A DNA stretch of 64,000 nt from the NCBI GenBank assembly GCA_902594515.1, contig CACJML010000001.1, positions 272,977 through 336,976 on the forward strand. The letters run 5' to 3'. Made by a program: the position numbers and the translations under genes. The notes beneath the pieces were generated by a model. It was not told the origin of the DNA, did not search any database, and saw nothing but the letters and a program-made list of their open reading frames with translations. Below are positions 1-8,588 of this stretch, piece after piece. Source of the DNA: an uncultured SAR86 cluster bacterium (GTDB taxonomy: Bacteria > Pseudomonadota > Gammaproteobacteria > Magnimaribacterales > D2472). Position 1 is the stretch's first letter. Each line of letters begins with the position of its first letter.

Positions 1-686
1 TCAATAATATCATCTGGCACAATGCAAGTTTTTCCCTCAACGTCACCAATAATATTCATTACTTCTGATTCATTTGCAGCCGCTCTTCGTTTATCAATAA
101 TTGCAAGGTCAGATTCATCTAGAAATTTTGCAAGAGCGCGAGATCTAACTACTCCACCTACATCTGGAGAAACAACAATTAATTTTTCATTTGCGCTTGG
201 ACTTCTTTTGATATCATCAACCATAATCTTGGTTGCATAAACATTATCTGCAGGCATATCAAAAAATCCTTGAATTGTTTCAGAATGAAGATCTACTGTA
301 AGAACTCTTTGAATTCCCACTTGATTGAGCATGTCTGCTACAACCTTTGCACTGATTGGTACTCTTGCTGATCTAACTCTCCTGTCCTGTCTTGCGTAAC
401 CAAAATAGGGGATGATGGCAGTAATTCTCGAAGCAGAAGACCTCTTTAGTGCATCAGCCAATAGCATTAACTCCATTATGTTTGCATTAGACGGCTGACA
501 AGTTGATTGAATTATAAATGTTTCATGTCCTCTAACATTTTCAAGCAACTCAACTCTTATTTCGCCATCTGAGAATTTGCTGACCTCGACCTTACCAAGA
601 TCTTGTCCCAAAATAGATGCAACTTCTGATGCAAGGACTGGGGTCGCATTCCCAGAAAAAATATCTAAACTAGATTTACTAAACAT
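1..686 (-). CDS. prs: Ribose-phosphate pyrophosphokinase (PRPP synthetase), partial at left edge
   Basis: Makes PRPP from ribose 5-phosphate and ATP in the cytoplasm, feeding nucleotide, His and Trp synthesis. The minus-strand frame opens with ATG at 686 and runs off the window, giving about 228 N-terminal residues. It begins [19 protein letters not shown] and contains the family regions [20 protein letters not shown] and [12 protein letters not shown], the last being the metal/ribose-phosphate region. The C-terminus lies outside the window. It sits just downstream of tRNA-Gln and ispE on the same strand, the usual gammaproteobacterial ispE-tRNA-Gln-prs order, so it is probably co-transcribed with them. 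Identity is firm. Confidence 0.95.
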   Translation of the reverse strand, partial: MFSKSSLDIFSGNATPVLASEVASILGQDLGKVEVSKFSDGEIRVELLENVRGHETFIIQSTCQPSNANIMELMLLADALKRSSASRITAIIPYFGYARQDRRVRSARVPISAKVVADMLNQVGIQRVLTVDLHSETIQGFFDMPADNVYATKIMVDDIKRSPSANEKLIVVSPDVGGVVRSRALAKFLDESDLAIIDKRRAAANESEVMNIIGDVEGKTCIVPDDII

Positions 687-692
687 TTTAAT

Positions 693-767
693 TGGCTGGG
701 GTGGTAGGATTCGAACCTACGCATGACGGGATCAAAACCCGTTGCCTTACCGCTTGGCCACACCCCA
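693..767 (-). tRNA. tRNA-Gln (anticodon TTG)
   Basis: On the minus strand the 75-nt sequence starts TGGGGTGTGGCC and ends with an encoded CCA (plus-strand 693-695). The 7-bp acceptor stem TGGGGTG/CACCCCA closes, the T arm contains GGTTCGAATCC, and the anticodon loop TTTTGAT carries TTG at plus-strand 733-735. This reads CAA, and CAG by wobble. It begins one base after the ispE stop codon, so it is probably processed from an ispE-tRNA-prs transcript. A complete GatCAB amidotransferase is also encoded in this window, so this tRNA may be charged indirectly through Glu-tRNA-Gln. That last point is inference. Confidence 0.96.
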
Positions 768-1598
768 TTAATTATCATTAATAGGTGAGTATTGTAATGG
801 TTCAACATTAAAGAATCTCCAATTATTTGGAATTTTTTTTACAAATTCACTAACTTCAAGCTCATTTTTGTAGAAACAGAAGTGCGAAGAACCTGTTCCA
901 GTAATAGCGAATTCTAAATTAAACTCTTCTTCTGACTGACTAAAAAAATCACTTATCACAGGGAATTTTTTATTAAAAATATACTGGAAATCATTATGTT
1001 TGCCAGAAATTTTTTTATCACTTTGAATTCTTCTCTGGGCTTGGAGCTCATCAAACATCTCTTTTGTTGAAACATGAATATTTGGATATATCAGAAGTAT
1101 TTTTGAATTAATTGAATCACATGGAGACAATATTTCTCCAAATCCAGACACATGAGCATTCTCGCCATTGATGAAGAATGGAATATCAGCACCTAGTTCT
1201 GCACCAAGGTGGGTTAATTCAATACGGGATAAGTTTAATTTAAATAAATCATTTAAGCCTACCAAAGTTGAGGCAGCATTTGAGCTGCCACCACCTAATC
1301 CTGCGCCCATGGGAATGTTCTTTATAACAGTAACCTCACAACCCAAGTCTTCATCAACAGCTTCTTGAAGCTTTAAAAATGCATCCAGAATAATATTTTT
1401 ATTCAAAAAGCTTTTATCTTTAACGTTTGATCTTAGAGAAATATTTTTATTGTTCATTTTTTTTATAGTGATTTCATCAAATAGGTTTATTAGCTGAAAT
1501 CTTGATTCTATATTATGAAAGCCATCAGACCTTTTTTTATCAACTTTAAGGAAAAGATTAATTTTTGCAGGTGAAAAAGTTGAGTTAGAGAGAGACAT
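768..1598 (-). CDS. ispE: 4-diphosphocytidyl-2-C-methyl-D-erythritol kinase
   Basis: Phosphorylates CDP-methylerythritol in the MEP isoprenoid pathway, which supplies undecaprenyl phosphate and quinone side chains. The 276-residue length is normal. The N-terminus has the family's PAKINLFL strand, and the GHMP-kinase ATP loop PMGAGLGGGSSNAAS lies near residue 95. The Asp in LGADIPFF near 140 matches the catalytic-base region. It overlaps the end of lolB by 14 bp, and its TAA abuts tRNA-Gln. The neighbouring pathway steps IspD and IspF are encoded as one fused protein at 56869-58008. Confidence 0.95.
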   Translation of the reverse strand: MSLSNSTFSPAKINLFLKVDKKRSDGFHNIESRFQLINLFDEITIKKMNNKNISLRSNVKDKSFLNKNIILDAFLKLQEAVDEDLGCEVTVIKNIPMGAGLGGGSSNAASTLVGLNDLFKLNLSRIELTHLGAELGADIPFFINGENAHVSGFGEILSPCDSINSKILLIYPNIHVSTKEMFDELQAQRRIQSDKKISGKHNDFQYIFNKKFPVISDFFSQSEEEFNLEFAITGTGSSHFCFYKNELEVSEFVKKIPNNWRFFNVEPLQYSPINDN

Positions 1599-2094
1599 TT
1601 CTTAGAAATCCATTTGCTTCAAGATTCAATGTTGAAATTTTAAACATTATTTTTCCTTCATTAAATTTACATGTATAGCCATCAGTTATAACTAATTTTT
1701 TATTAATCAAGCAGCTCCTTGTATTTGAAATAATATTCATTTTGTCTAGTTCAATAAGCACATCTTGTTCTAAATAATTAAAAAAGTTTTCCTGAAAAAT
1801 AAAATTTTCATTGAATTTAATGTCATATTCAAAAATGGTACCAATTAACGGCCTATAAAGTTGTATAATAAATTCATTATTTGTGTACTTTATGAGCATA
1901 TTTGATCTTAATATCTCTTTGTTATAGCTAATCTCAACTTTACCTTGATATTTTATATATTTGTCAGCATTAAATGTTGCACATGAAGAAAGCAAAAAAA
2001 TAATAAAAATTGTTGAATATTGAAAAATGGAACTAAAGCTTTTTGGAATTAGCCATAAAACTGCAAATTTAGAGATGCGGGAATCTTTTGTCAT
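1585..2094 (-). CDS. lolB: Outer-membrane lipoprotein LolB (divergent, start uncertain)
   Basis: LolB receives lipoproteins from LolA and inserts them into the outer membrane. The sequence is divergent; the call rests on position (divergent from hemA, upstream of ispE, as in E. coli), length (about 170 residues) and a lipoprotein signal ending LLSSC, which puts the lipidated Cys near residue 38. The remainder is a beta-rich domain of about 130 residues, consistent with the LolA/LolB fold. The only upstream ATG (2094) lies 68 bp inside hemA and has no visible Shine-Dalgarno. A shorter product from a non-ATG codon after 2027, such as ATT just before FQYS, is possible. Start confidence is low, function moderate. 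Confidence 0.62.
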   Translation of the reverse strand: MTKDSRISKFAVLWLIPKSFSSIFQYSTIFIIFLLSSCATFNADKYIKYQGKVEISYNKEILRSNMLIKYTNNEFIIQLYRPLIGTIFEYDIKFNENFIFQENFFNYLEQDVLIELDKMNIISNTRSCLINKKLVITDGYTCKFNEGKIMFKISTLNLEANGFLRNVSL

Positions 2095-3247
2095 AAATGA
2101 TGACCATTATAGTTATATGCAGAATCTTTTAGAAACAAAGTTTGCCGGTGAAATAGATAGCATCTTTGTTTTATCAACGTGCAATCGAACTGAGGTTTAT
2201 TCATATTGTAGAGGCGAGGATTCCCATCAACAATTTTTTCAATCAATTTATAAATATTTAGGCTGTGACTTAGATATAACTAAAAATTTTTATCAATTCT
2301 CTGGAATAGCAGCATTCAAGCATATGTGTTCAGTTGCATCAGGTATTGAGTCAAGAATAATAGGTGAGAAAGAAATATTTGGTCAATTCAAAAAAGCCAA
2401 TGAGCTTTTCTTAAATATCGGCCTCAATAAACGCATGTTGTCAATGTATACGGATGCAGCAATCAAGATTGCTAAACAAGTAAGGTCAAATACAAAAATT
2501 GATCATAATCCTGTATCTATTTCTTCATTAGTATTGAATGTTTTCGCTGAAATATTTGAAAATCCTTTGAATCAAAAAATAATTACAATTGGAGCCGGTG
2601 AGGTTGCTTCAGGAGTTTTGAACGCTTTAGTAAATGCAGGATTCCAAAATCTAACATTTGCAAATAGAACTCCTAAAAAAATTAGCCTTGGAGATAATAT
2701 AAGTCTCTCGTCTAGACCTCTAAACAAGCTTGATCAATTATTATTAGGACAAGATATTATCATTTCATCAATCTCTACCGATTTACCCTTTATCGGCAAG
2801 GGATTGATCGAAAAAATTTCGGCTCATAGAAAAAATAAACCACTCGTTATTATTGATCTTGGGGTACCTAGGAACGCAGAGTCTTCGATTAAAAATATTG
2901 AGCAAGTTTATCTTTTCTCGCTGGAAGACATCGAGTCTTTTAGTAATGAAAATTTAAGAGCTAGAGAGTCTGAAGCTGAGAAGGCAAAAGTACTTATCAA
3001 TGACTTATGCTCCTCAAATGATGAGGGGCTAAAAGAAAAAGTTTCACGTAAAGAACTTTACTCAGCTCTTACAAAATTAATTCAAGGTGCAACTGAGGAT
3101 TTCAAAACCAAACTTTTAAATTCTAATGATCCCATCAAAGCACTAAATGAAATCAATGATGCAGAAATAAAATTACCAAATAACATAAATGATATTGAAA
3201 GCTATGCACTTAAATCTATGATTAGGGAGATCATCGATGTTGCCTGA
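2027..3247 (+). CDS. hemA: Glutamyl-tRNA reductase
   Basis: Reduces glutamyl-tRNA(Glu) to glutamate-1-semialdehyde, the first step of C5-pathway tetrapyrrole synthesis. The 406-residue protein starts MELKLFGISHKTA, exactly where family members start, which supports ATG 2027 although no strong ribosome-binding site precedes it. The catalytic Cys is in STCNRTEVY (C52). The NADPH-binding region follows at about 185-195 with IGAGEVA, and a C-terminal helical dimerisation domain ends the protein. Heme made here would supply the cytochrome bc1 encoded at 27.3-29.3 kb. Its last 11 bp overlap prfA, so translation is likely coupled. Confidence 0.96.
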   Translation: MELKLFGISHKTANLEMRESFVINDDHYSYMQNLLETKFAGEIDSIFVLSTCNRTEVYSYCRGEDSHQQFFQSIYKYLGCDLDITKNFYQFSGIAAFKHMCSVASGIESRIIGEKEIFGQFKKANELFLNIGLNKRMLSMYTDAAIKIAKQVRSNTKIDHNPVSISSLVLNVFAEIFENPLNQKIITIGAGEVASGVLNALVNAGFQNLTFANRTPKKISLGDNISLSSRPLNKLDQLLLGQDIIISSISTDLPFIGKGLIEKISAHRKNKPLVIIDLGVPRNAESSIKNIEQVYLFSLEDIESFSNENLRARESEAEKAKVLINDLCSSNDEGLKEKVSRKELYSALTKLIQGATEDFKTKLLNSNDPIKALNEINDAEIKLPNNINDIESYALKSMIREIIDVA

Positions 3248-4340
3248 GTCTGTATTAAATAAGCTTAACTCTTTGGTATTGAGAAAAAAGGATCTTGAGG
3301 ATCAGTTATCCAGTGAAGGTGCCACCGAGGACATTTCAAAATTTACTTCACTCAATAAAGAATACTCTGAAATTACACCAGTAGTTGAATTGTATGGAAA
3401 TTATAATCATTCGCTTCAATCCATTCAGGAATCAAAAGAAATGCTTGATCTTGAGGAAAAAGAGATTATTGAATTAGCAAAACAAGAAATCGAAGAACTA
3501 GAATCAAGCATTGAGATAATTGAAAAAGATCTTAAGTTGTTGTTACTTCCAAAAGACAACGCTGATGATGGTGCCGCATACCTAGAAATTAGAGCTGGAG
3601 CAGGAGGTGACGAAGCTGCAATTTTTGCATCGGATTTATTGCGTCTTTACTCAAGATTTTGTGAAAGGGAAGGCTGGAAATTTGAGCTTATGACTAATAA
3701 AGTTTCTGAACCGGCAGGCACAAAAGAAGCTGTAATGAAGATTGATGGAGATGGAGTTTATAAATACTTGAAGTTTGAATCAGGAGTTCATCGAGTTCAA
3801 AGAGTCCCAGAAACGGAATCGCAGGGTAGGATTCATACTTCAACAGTAACTGTTGCTGTATTGCCAGTAGCAGATGAGGTTGAAGAAGTAGAAATTGATA
3901 AAAATGACCTTAGAGTGGATACATTTAGAGCTTCAGGTGCTGGAGGTCAACACGTTAATAAGACTGATTCTGCCATAAGGTTGACGCATCTTCCTACTGG
4001 CCTCGTTGTTGAGTGCCAAGATGACAGGTCACAGCATAAAAATAAAGCAAAAGCTATAACACTTTTGTCCAGTAAATTAAAAGCTATGGAGGAGGAGCAG
4101 CAGGCTCAAAGCATAGCAGATGAACGTAAGATTCTTGTTGGCACAGGCGATAGAAGTGAAAAGATTAGAACCTATAATTTCCCACAAGGCAGAATCACGG
4201 ATCACAGAATTAAATTGACTCAACATAACCTTGATCAGGTCATGGATGGAGACATCAAAGACATCTCAAGTGCTTTATTAACAGAGCATCAACTAGCCCA
4301 ATTAGCAGATTTAGAAACAGATGGAAGCCAACAACAATAA
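3237..4340 (+). CDS. prfA: Peptide chain release factor 1
   Basis: Recognises UAA and UAG and triggers peptide release. The 367-residue protein has the GGQ catalytic loop GAGGQ at residues 234-238. The codon-recognition tripeptide position reads PET (191-193), where E. coli RF1 has PAT; the context VQRVPETESQGRIHTS is RF1-type, not the SPF of RF2. The neighbouring prmC gene encodes the methyltransferase that modifies the GGQ glutamine. It overlaps hemA by 11 bp and prmC by 20 bp, so the three genes form one tightly packed operon. Confidence 0.97.
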   Translation: MLPESVLNKLNSLVLRKKDLEDQLSSEGATEDISKFTSLNKEYSEITPVVELYGNYNHSLQSIQESKEMLDLEEKEIIELAKQEIEELESSIEIIEKDLKLLLLPKDNADDGAAYLEIRAGAGGDEAAIFASDLLRLYSRFCEREGWKFELMTNKVSEPAGTKEAVMKIDGDGVYKYLKFESGVHRVQRVPETESQGRIHTSTVTVAVLPVADEVEEVEIDKNDLRVDTFRASGAGGQHVNKTDSAIRLTHLPTGLVVECQDDRSQHKNKAKAITLLSSKLKAMEEEQQAQSIADERKILVGTGDRSEKIRTYNFPQGRITDHRIKLTQHNLDQVMDGDIKDISSALLTEHQLAQLADLETDGSQQQ

Positions 4341-5151
4341 AGAGTTCATTTTTAAAAAGTGTCAGGCTTATAAAAAAGATTTCCCCGAAATACAAAAAGA
4401 CTTAAACATCTTTTTGAACTTCAAAGGCATTCTTAAATATCCGATTGAGTCTCCAATTGATCAAAAGATTGATAATCAATCTAAGTCATTTATCGATGAT
4501 GTTTTCTTCAGAAATTATCTTCAAGACATGCCTGTGGATTATATTTTAGGCAAGACCAATTTTTATGGTATCGAATTCAACGTTAATTATGATGTTTTAA
4601 TTCCAAGACCTGAGACCGAGCTAATTATTGACTATCTTATCGAGAGTGTTGGCTCAAAAAGAATTATCGTCGATGCAGGGACAGGCTCAGGGTGTATTGG
4701 AATAACTGCTGCTAAAAAGTTTCCTTCTTCAAAAGTGTTTGGTATTGATAAATCTTTTAGCGCACTAAAAATTGCGCAACAAAATCAGTTAGAGTTGGAT
4801 TGCAAAAACTTATATTTAATTCAATCGGATTGGCTTAAATGTTTTCAAAAAAATTCTATTGATATTATTTTGGCTAATCCTCCTTATCTTACATCATCAG
4901 ATCCTCATCTAAATTCTTTGCAATGGGAGCCCGAAAATGCCCTTGTATCAGGAGATACCGGAATTGAGTGTTTTGAAGAAATATTTTCACAATCTAAGTC
5001 ATTATTAAAAAAGGAAGGTTTTTTAGTTGTTGAGCATGGATATGATCAGCATAGAGACTTAGTTGATCTTGCAACTAGTATTAACTTAAGGGTTATTGAT
5101 AGCATTATTGATTATCAAAAAATACCTAGATGTTTGGTGTTAGGGACCTAA
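4321..5151 (+). CDS. prmC: Release factor glutamine N5-methyltransferase
   Basis: Methylates the GGQ glutamine of class-1 release factors using S-adenosylmethionine. The 276-residue protein has an N-terminal helical release-factor-binding region (about 1-75). The Rossmann methyltransferase domain shows the SAM motif DAGTGSGCIGI near 118-128 and the glutamine-binding signature NPPY at 186-189. The N-terminal part is poorly conserved, but the IPRPETE motif at 94-100 is typical of PrmC/HemK. It starts inside the 3' end of its substrate gene prfA, the classic order. Confidence 0.95.
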   Translation: MEANNNKEFIFKKCQAYKKDFPEIQKDLNIFLNFKGILKYPIESPIDQKIDNQSKSFIDDVFFRNYLQDMPVDYILGKTNFYGIEFNVNYDVLIPRPETELIIDYLIESVGSKRIIVDAGTGSGCIGITAAKKFPSSKVFGIDKSFSALKIAQQNQLELDCKNLYLIQSDWLKCFQKNSIDIILANPPYLTSSDPHLNSLQWEPENALVSGDTGIECFEEIFSQSKSLLKKEGFLVVEHGYDQHRDLVDLATSINLRVIDSIIDYQKIPRCLVLGT

Positions 5152-5157
5152 GCCAGA

Positions 5158-5883
5158 ATGAATTTCTGGGAAACAGCAACTCAGCTAAGTGGTTTTAATG
5201 AAACTTTAGTTGATGAACTTAATTCAAAAAAAATACTCTTAATAGGAGCTGGTGGATTGGCTCATCCCTTAGTAACTTCATTATGCGGTTCAGGGTTAAC
5301 AACTTTTGATATTGCCGATGGAGATGTAATCGAATACAAAAACCTTCACCGACAGTTCTTATTTAGTGAAAAATGTATTGGTCAAGGTAAAGCCAGAGTT
5401 TTGAAGTCTAAGTTAGATGATCACTACCCTCAAACTAACATTTCGATTATTGAAAAATTTCTTGAAGAAAAAGATCTATTTGAACAAATACCAAATTATG
5501 ATTTGATAATTGACTGTTCTGATAACTTTAAAACTAGATATAACATTAATGAGGTCTGTGTTGAAAAGAATATCCCTTTAGTCATGGGTCTAGCATCAGG
5601 AGTGACAGGTCATGCTGCAGCATTCCTAAATTATGCCAACAGCCCGTGTTACGAATGTATTTTTCCAAGGAACACAAATATCAATGAGGATTCATGTGAT
5701 GAGGTAGGAATTCTTACTCCAGTGTTGTCATATGTAAGCTCAATAGTTGCAATGATGACCATAAGAATAATCTTGGATCAATTCACAAAGGAAAATTTCT
5801 TATATAGGATAGATGGGATGACTTTAAAAACTAATCAAACGCTCATTAATAAAGATAAAGAGTGTTTTATATGTAAAAAATAA
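5158..5883 (+). CDS. moeB: MoeB/ThiF-family E1-like adenylyltransferase
   Basis: E1-like enzymes of this family adenylate the C-terminal glycine of a ubiquitin-like sulfur carrier (MoaD for molybdopterin, ThiS for thiamine). The 241-residue protein has the nucleotide loop GAGGLAHP (30-37), the DGD...NLHRQF region (55-68) and two zinc CxxC pairs, CYEC (164-167) and CFIC (236-239). Cys180 sits where the family's conserved Cys lies. There is no C-terminal rhodanese domain. Position after prmC matches moeB in many gammaproteobacteria, but sequence alone does not separate MoeB from ThiF. Its stop overlaps the next start as TAATG. Confidence 0.85.
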   Translation: MNFWETATQLSGFNETLVDELNSKKILLIGAGGLAHPLVTSLCGSGLTTFDIADGDVIEYKNLHRQFLFSEKCIGQGKARVLKSKLDDHYPQTNISIIEKFLEEKDLFEQIPNYDLIIDCSDNFKTRYNINEVCVEKNIPLVMGLASGVTGHAAAFLNYANSPCYECIFPRNTNINEDSCDEVGILTPVLSYVSSIVAMMTIRIILDQFTKENFLYRIDGMTLKTNQTLINKDKECFICKK

Positions 5884-6926
5884 TGCTTACAGGGTACATA
5901 GAAGGTTACTACGGTTCTTTGCTAGATTGGAATCAAAGGCTAAAAATTCTTGAATCCTTATCGGCCTTGAATCTCAACTCATATTTTTACTGTCCAAAAG
6001 AAGATCCATTTCATAGACTGGAATGGGCAGAAGATTATTCTGATGAGTATCTATTGAATGTGGGCTCATTTTTTGAATCTGCAAAATCTTCAAACATTGA
6101 ATTAATTTTCGGAATCTCACCTGGGTTTATAAGCGAGTCAATTGATCAGAAAATACTTAATAATAAAATCCAATCTATTTTTGATCTGGGAATCAAAAGC
6201 TTGTGTATTCTATTCGACGATATTTCATTTGAAGCCACAAAACAAAAAGGGAAAGAGCATGCAGAAATTTTAAATAAAGTTGTACAAGATTTTCCTGAAA
6301 TAAAGCTATACATAGTTCCACAAATATACTCTGATCAATTGTCTAAAACAGATGCCACAGATTGCCTGTACTTAAATGAGCTTTTTTCTAGTATGAAATA
6401 TCAGGTTCCTTTTTTCTGGACCGGAGAGAGTGTGGTTTCAAAAAGCTATGACCTTGAATACATTTCAAAAATTCAGGAAAGATTTAATCAAGACCTCATA
6501 ATTTGGGATAACTTTTATGCATCAGATTACTGTGAGCCTAGAGTTACCATTGATGCCTATAACCCATTTGTTAAAAATCCAAAAAATATTTACGGTGTAA
6601 TGATTAATCCTACTGGTAAGGTTAATCTTGATATTCTGTTACTTGAATTATTTTCATCTGGAATGGGTAAGGGTAATGAAGATTTCAAATCAATCTTAAA
6701 AAAACATTTACCAAATGAAATGATTGATATCTTGCATTATTTTAAATTTGAAGGGCGCATTGGTGATGTAGATAAAGATATAAAGATAATTGATAAGGTG
6801 CTATGGAACTCATCCATGGAAATTAAACTTGAGCTTTATCCATATCTACACTTTCTGAGATTTGTTTTAAAAAATAAGCCCGATCTAAAATATTTATTGG
6901 ATCAGCGCTTAAGATTAAAAAGCTAA
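5883..6926 (+). CDS. GH84-family beta-N-acetylglucosaminidase (O-GlcNAcase-like), no signal peptide
   Basis: GH84 enzymes remove beta-linked N-acetylglucosamine by substrate-assisted catalysis. The 347-residue sequence follows the GH84 catalytic barrel from its first residues: GYIEGYYGS (4-12), the YCPKEDPFHRLEW region (36-48), FGISPG (76-81), the catalytic Asp pair FDDI (D112, D113), FWTGESVVS and IWDNFYASDY. The protein begins directly at the first barrel strand, with no signal peptide or lipobox, so it looks cytoplasmic. It is coupled to the upstream MoeB-like gene through TAATG. The substrate is unknown: recycled cell-wall GlcNAc, a glycoconjugate, or a modified protein are all possible. 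The family call is strong; the biological role is open. Confidence 0.85.
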   Translation: MLTGYIEGYYGSLLDWNQRLKILESLSALNLNSYFYCPKEDPFHRLEWAEDYSDEYLLNVGSFFESAKSSNIELIFGISPGFISESIDQKILNNKIQSIFDLGIKSLCILFDDISFEATKQKGKEHAEILNKVVQDFPEIKLYIVPQIYSDQLSKTDATDCLYLNELFSSMKYQVPFFWTGESVVSKSYDLEYISKIQERFNQDLIIWDNFYASDYCEPRVTIDAYNPFVKNPKNIYGVMINPTGKVNLDILLLELFSSGMGKGNEDFKSILKKHLPNEMIDILHYFKFEGRIGDVDKDIKIIDKVLWNSSMEIKLELYPYLHFLRFVLKNKPDLKYLLDQRLRLKS

Positions 6927-6928
6927 AA

Positions 6929-6956
6929 TTTACTATTAGAGATTTTTTAATACAAT
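6929..6956 (+). promoter_or_regulatory. Putative sigma-70-type promoter for the acyl-CoA ligase gene
   Basis: TTTACT at 6929-6934 and TACAAT at 6951-6956 are separated by 16 bp, just after the GH84 stop codon. A strong Shine-Dalgarno, TAGGGGGA, follows at about 6968-6975 before ATG 6981. Called by eye from similarity to the -35/-10 consensus. Confidence 0.45.
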
Positions 6957-6980
6957 AGTTCATTACTTAGGGGGAAATTC

Positions 6981-8585
6981 ATGAAAGGTAATATGCAGAA
7001 TATGGATCTAACGATCCCTAAACTTATTGAGCATGCTGAAAGGTATACCAGCGATACTTTAATTGTCAGTCGCGAAACTGATAATTCAATTTTGAAGAAG
7101 ACTACTGGTGAGTGTTTAAATCAATCAAGGAAAATTGCTAAATTACTTCAAAGCCTTAAGGTTGGTATAGGGGATCGTGTGGCAACGATTGCATGGAATA
7201 ATTCTAGGCACTTTGAGATTTATTTTGGGGTAACCGGTATGGGCGGGGTTTTGCACACTATAAATCCAAGGCTTTTCCCAGAGCAACTAATCTACATTCT
7301 AAATCATGCTGAGGATAAAGTTGTATTTGTTGATGATACATTTCTACCACTTATTGAGGGAGTTCAAGATCACTTAGAGTTTTCACCAGCAATAATTCTT
7401 ATGGGTCCCAAAAAAGAGATAAATTTTGATATTAAAAATTTATATTTTTATGATGAAATGGTCGAGCAATCTGACCCTATTTCAGACTGGGTTGAAGTGG
7501 ATGAGGGGGATGCGGCAGCACTATGTTATACCTCTGGAACTACAGGTAATCCAAAGGGAGTTCTCTATAGTCACAGGTCTACCATGTTACATACTTGGGC
7601 ATCAGGAAATGCATTAAGGTTTGACACCACTAGCTCGGTATTACCGGTTGTACCAATGTTTCATGTGAACGCATGGGGAACACCTTATGCTGCTTTGATG
7701 ACTGGCTGTAAATTAATTCTGCCCGGTCAAGCGCTTGATGGAGCTTCACTATTTGAACTTATAAGTGCAGAAAATCCAAATATCCTTATGGGAGTGCCCA
7801 CTGTTTGGCTCGGATTATTAAATTATTTGTCTGAACAAAACCTAACTCTCGAGGGCGTTGACAGCGTCATGGTTGGTGGGTCAGCTGCGCCCCTTGCAAT
7901 GATTAAAGAGTTTAATGAAAAGCATAATACGTTTTTAGTCCATGGATGGGGCATGACAGAAATGAGCCCCCTTGGAACCATGAATCTTCAAACAAAGAAA
8001 ATGAAAGAATTACCAGATGAAGAGAGATATGAATTGCAAACTAAACAGGGCTATCCACTTTTTGGAGTAGAAATAAAGATTGTGGATGATGCTAACAATG
8101 AGCTTGCTAGGGATGGATCAGCGCAGGGCGCATTATTGGTCAGAGGGCCATGGATCATAGAGAGTTACTTCAAATCTGATTCACCAGCGGTTGATGATGA
8201 GGGATGGTTTGATACCGGAGATGTTGCAAAAATCTTCCCAGATGGTTGTATGCAGATAATGGACAGATCAAAAGATGTAATCAAGAGTGGCGGGGAATGG
8301 ATCAGCTCTATTGATCTTGAAAATGCTGCTGTTGGACATCCAGATGTCGAAGAAGCATGCGTAGTTGGAGTGCCCCATCCAAAATGGGATGAAAGACCGA
8401 TTCTTTTAGTGATTTGTAAGGGGGATTTAGATAAAGAATCAATTAATGAGTTTCTTGGAGATAAAGTGGCAAAGTGGTGGTTGCCTGATGATATTATTAA
8501 GGTAGACGAATTACCTCATGGAGCAACTGGTAAATTATTAAAAGTAGAGCTTAGAGAGCAGTATAAAAAACATTTAATGGAGTAA
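6981..8585 (+). CDS. Medium/long-chain fatty-acyl-CoA ligase (AMP-forming)
   Basis: Activates a carboxylic acid to its CoA thioester through an acyl-adenylate. The 534-residue protein has the AMP-binding P-loop YTSGTTGNPKGV at 183-194, the later motif GWGMTEMSP, the hinge-region motif DGCMQIMDRSKDVIKSGGEWIS, and the C-terminal catalytic Lys in LPHGATGK. The substrate cannot be read from the sequence, but the form resembles medium/long-chain fatty-acid ligases. A strong ribosome-binding site precedes the start. Only 3 bp separate it from the MaoC-like gene, suggesting a two-gene lipid-metabolism unit. A thiolase at 62.2 kb could act in the same kind of pathway. Confidence 0.9.
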   Translation: MKGNMQNMDLTIPKLIEHAERYTSDTLIVSRETDNSILKKTTGECLNQSRKIAKLLQSLKVGIGDRVATIAWNNSRHFEIYFGVTGMGGVLHTINPRLFPEQLIYILNHAEDKVVFVDDTFLPLIEGVQDHLEFSPAIILMGPKKEINFDIKNLYFYDEMVEQSDPISDWVEVDEGDAAALCYTSGTTGNPKGVLYSHRSTMLHTWASGNALRFDTTSSVLPVVPMFHVNAWGTPYAALMTGCKLILPGQALDGASLFELISAENPNILMGVPTVWLGLLNYLSEQNLTLEGVDSVMVGGSAAPLAMIKEFNEKHNTFLVHGWGMTEMSPLGTMNLQTKKMKELPDEERYELQTKQGYPLFGVEIKIVDDANNELARDGSAQGALLVRGPWIIESYFKSDSPAVDDEGWFDTGDVAKIFPDGCMQIMDRSKDVIKSGGEWISSIDLENAAVGHPDVEEACVVGVPHPKWDERPILLVICKGDLDKESINEFLGDKVAKWWLPDDIIKVDELPHGATGKLLKVELREQYKKHLME

Positions 8586-8588
8586 ATT

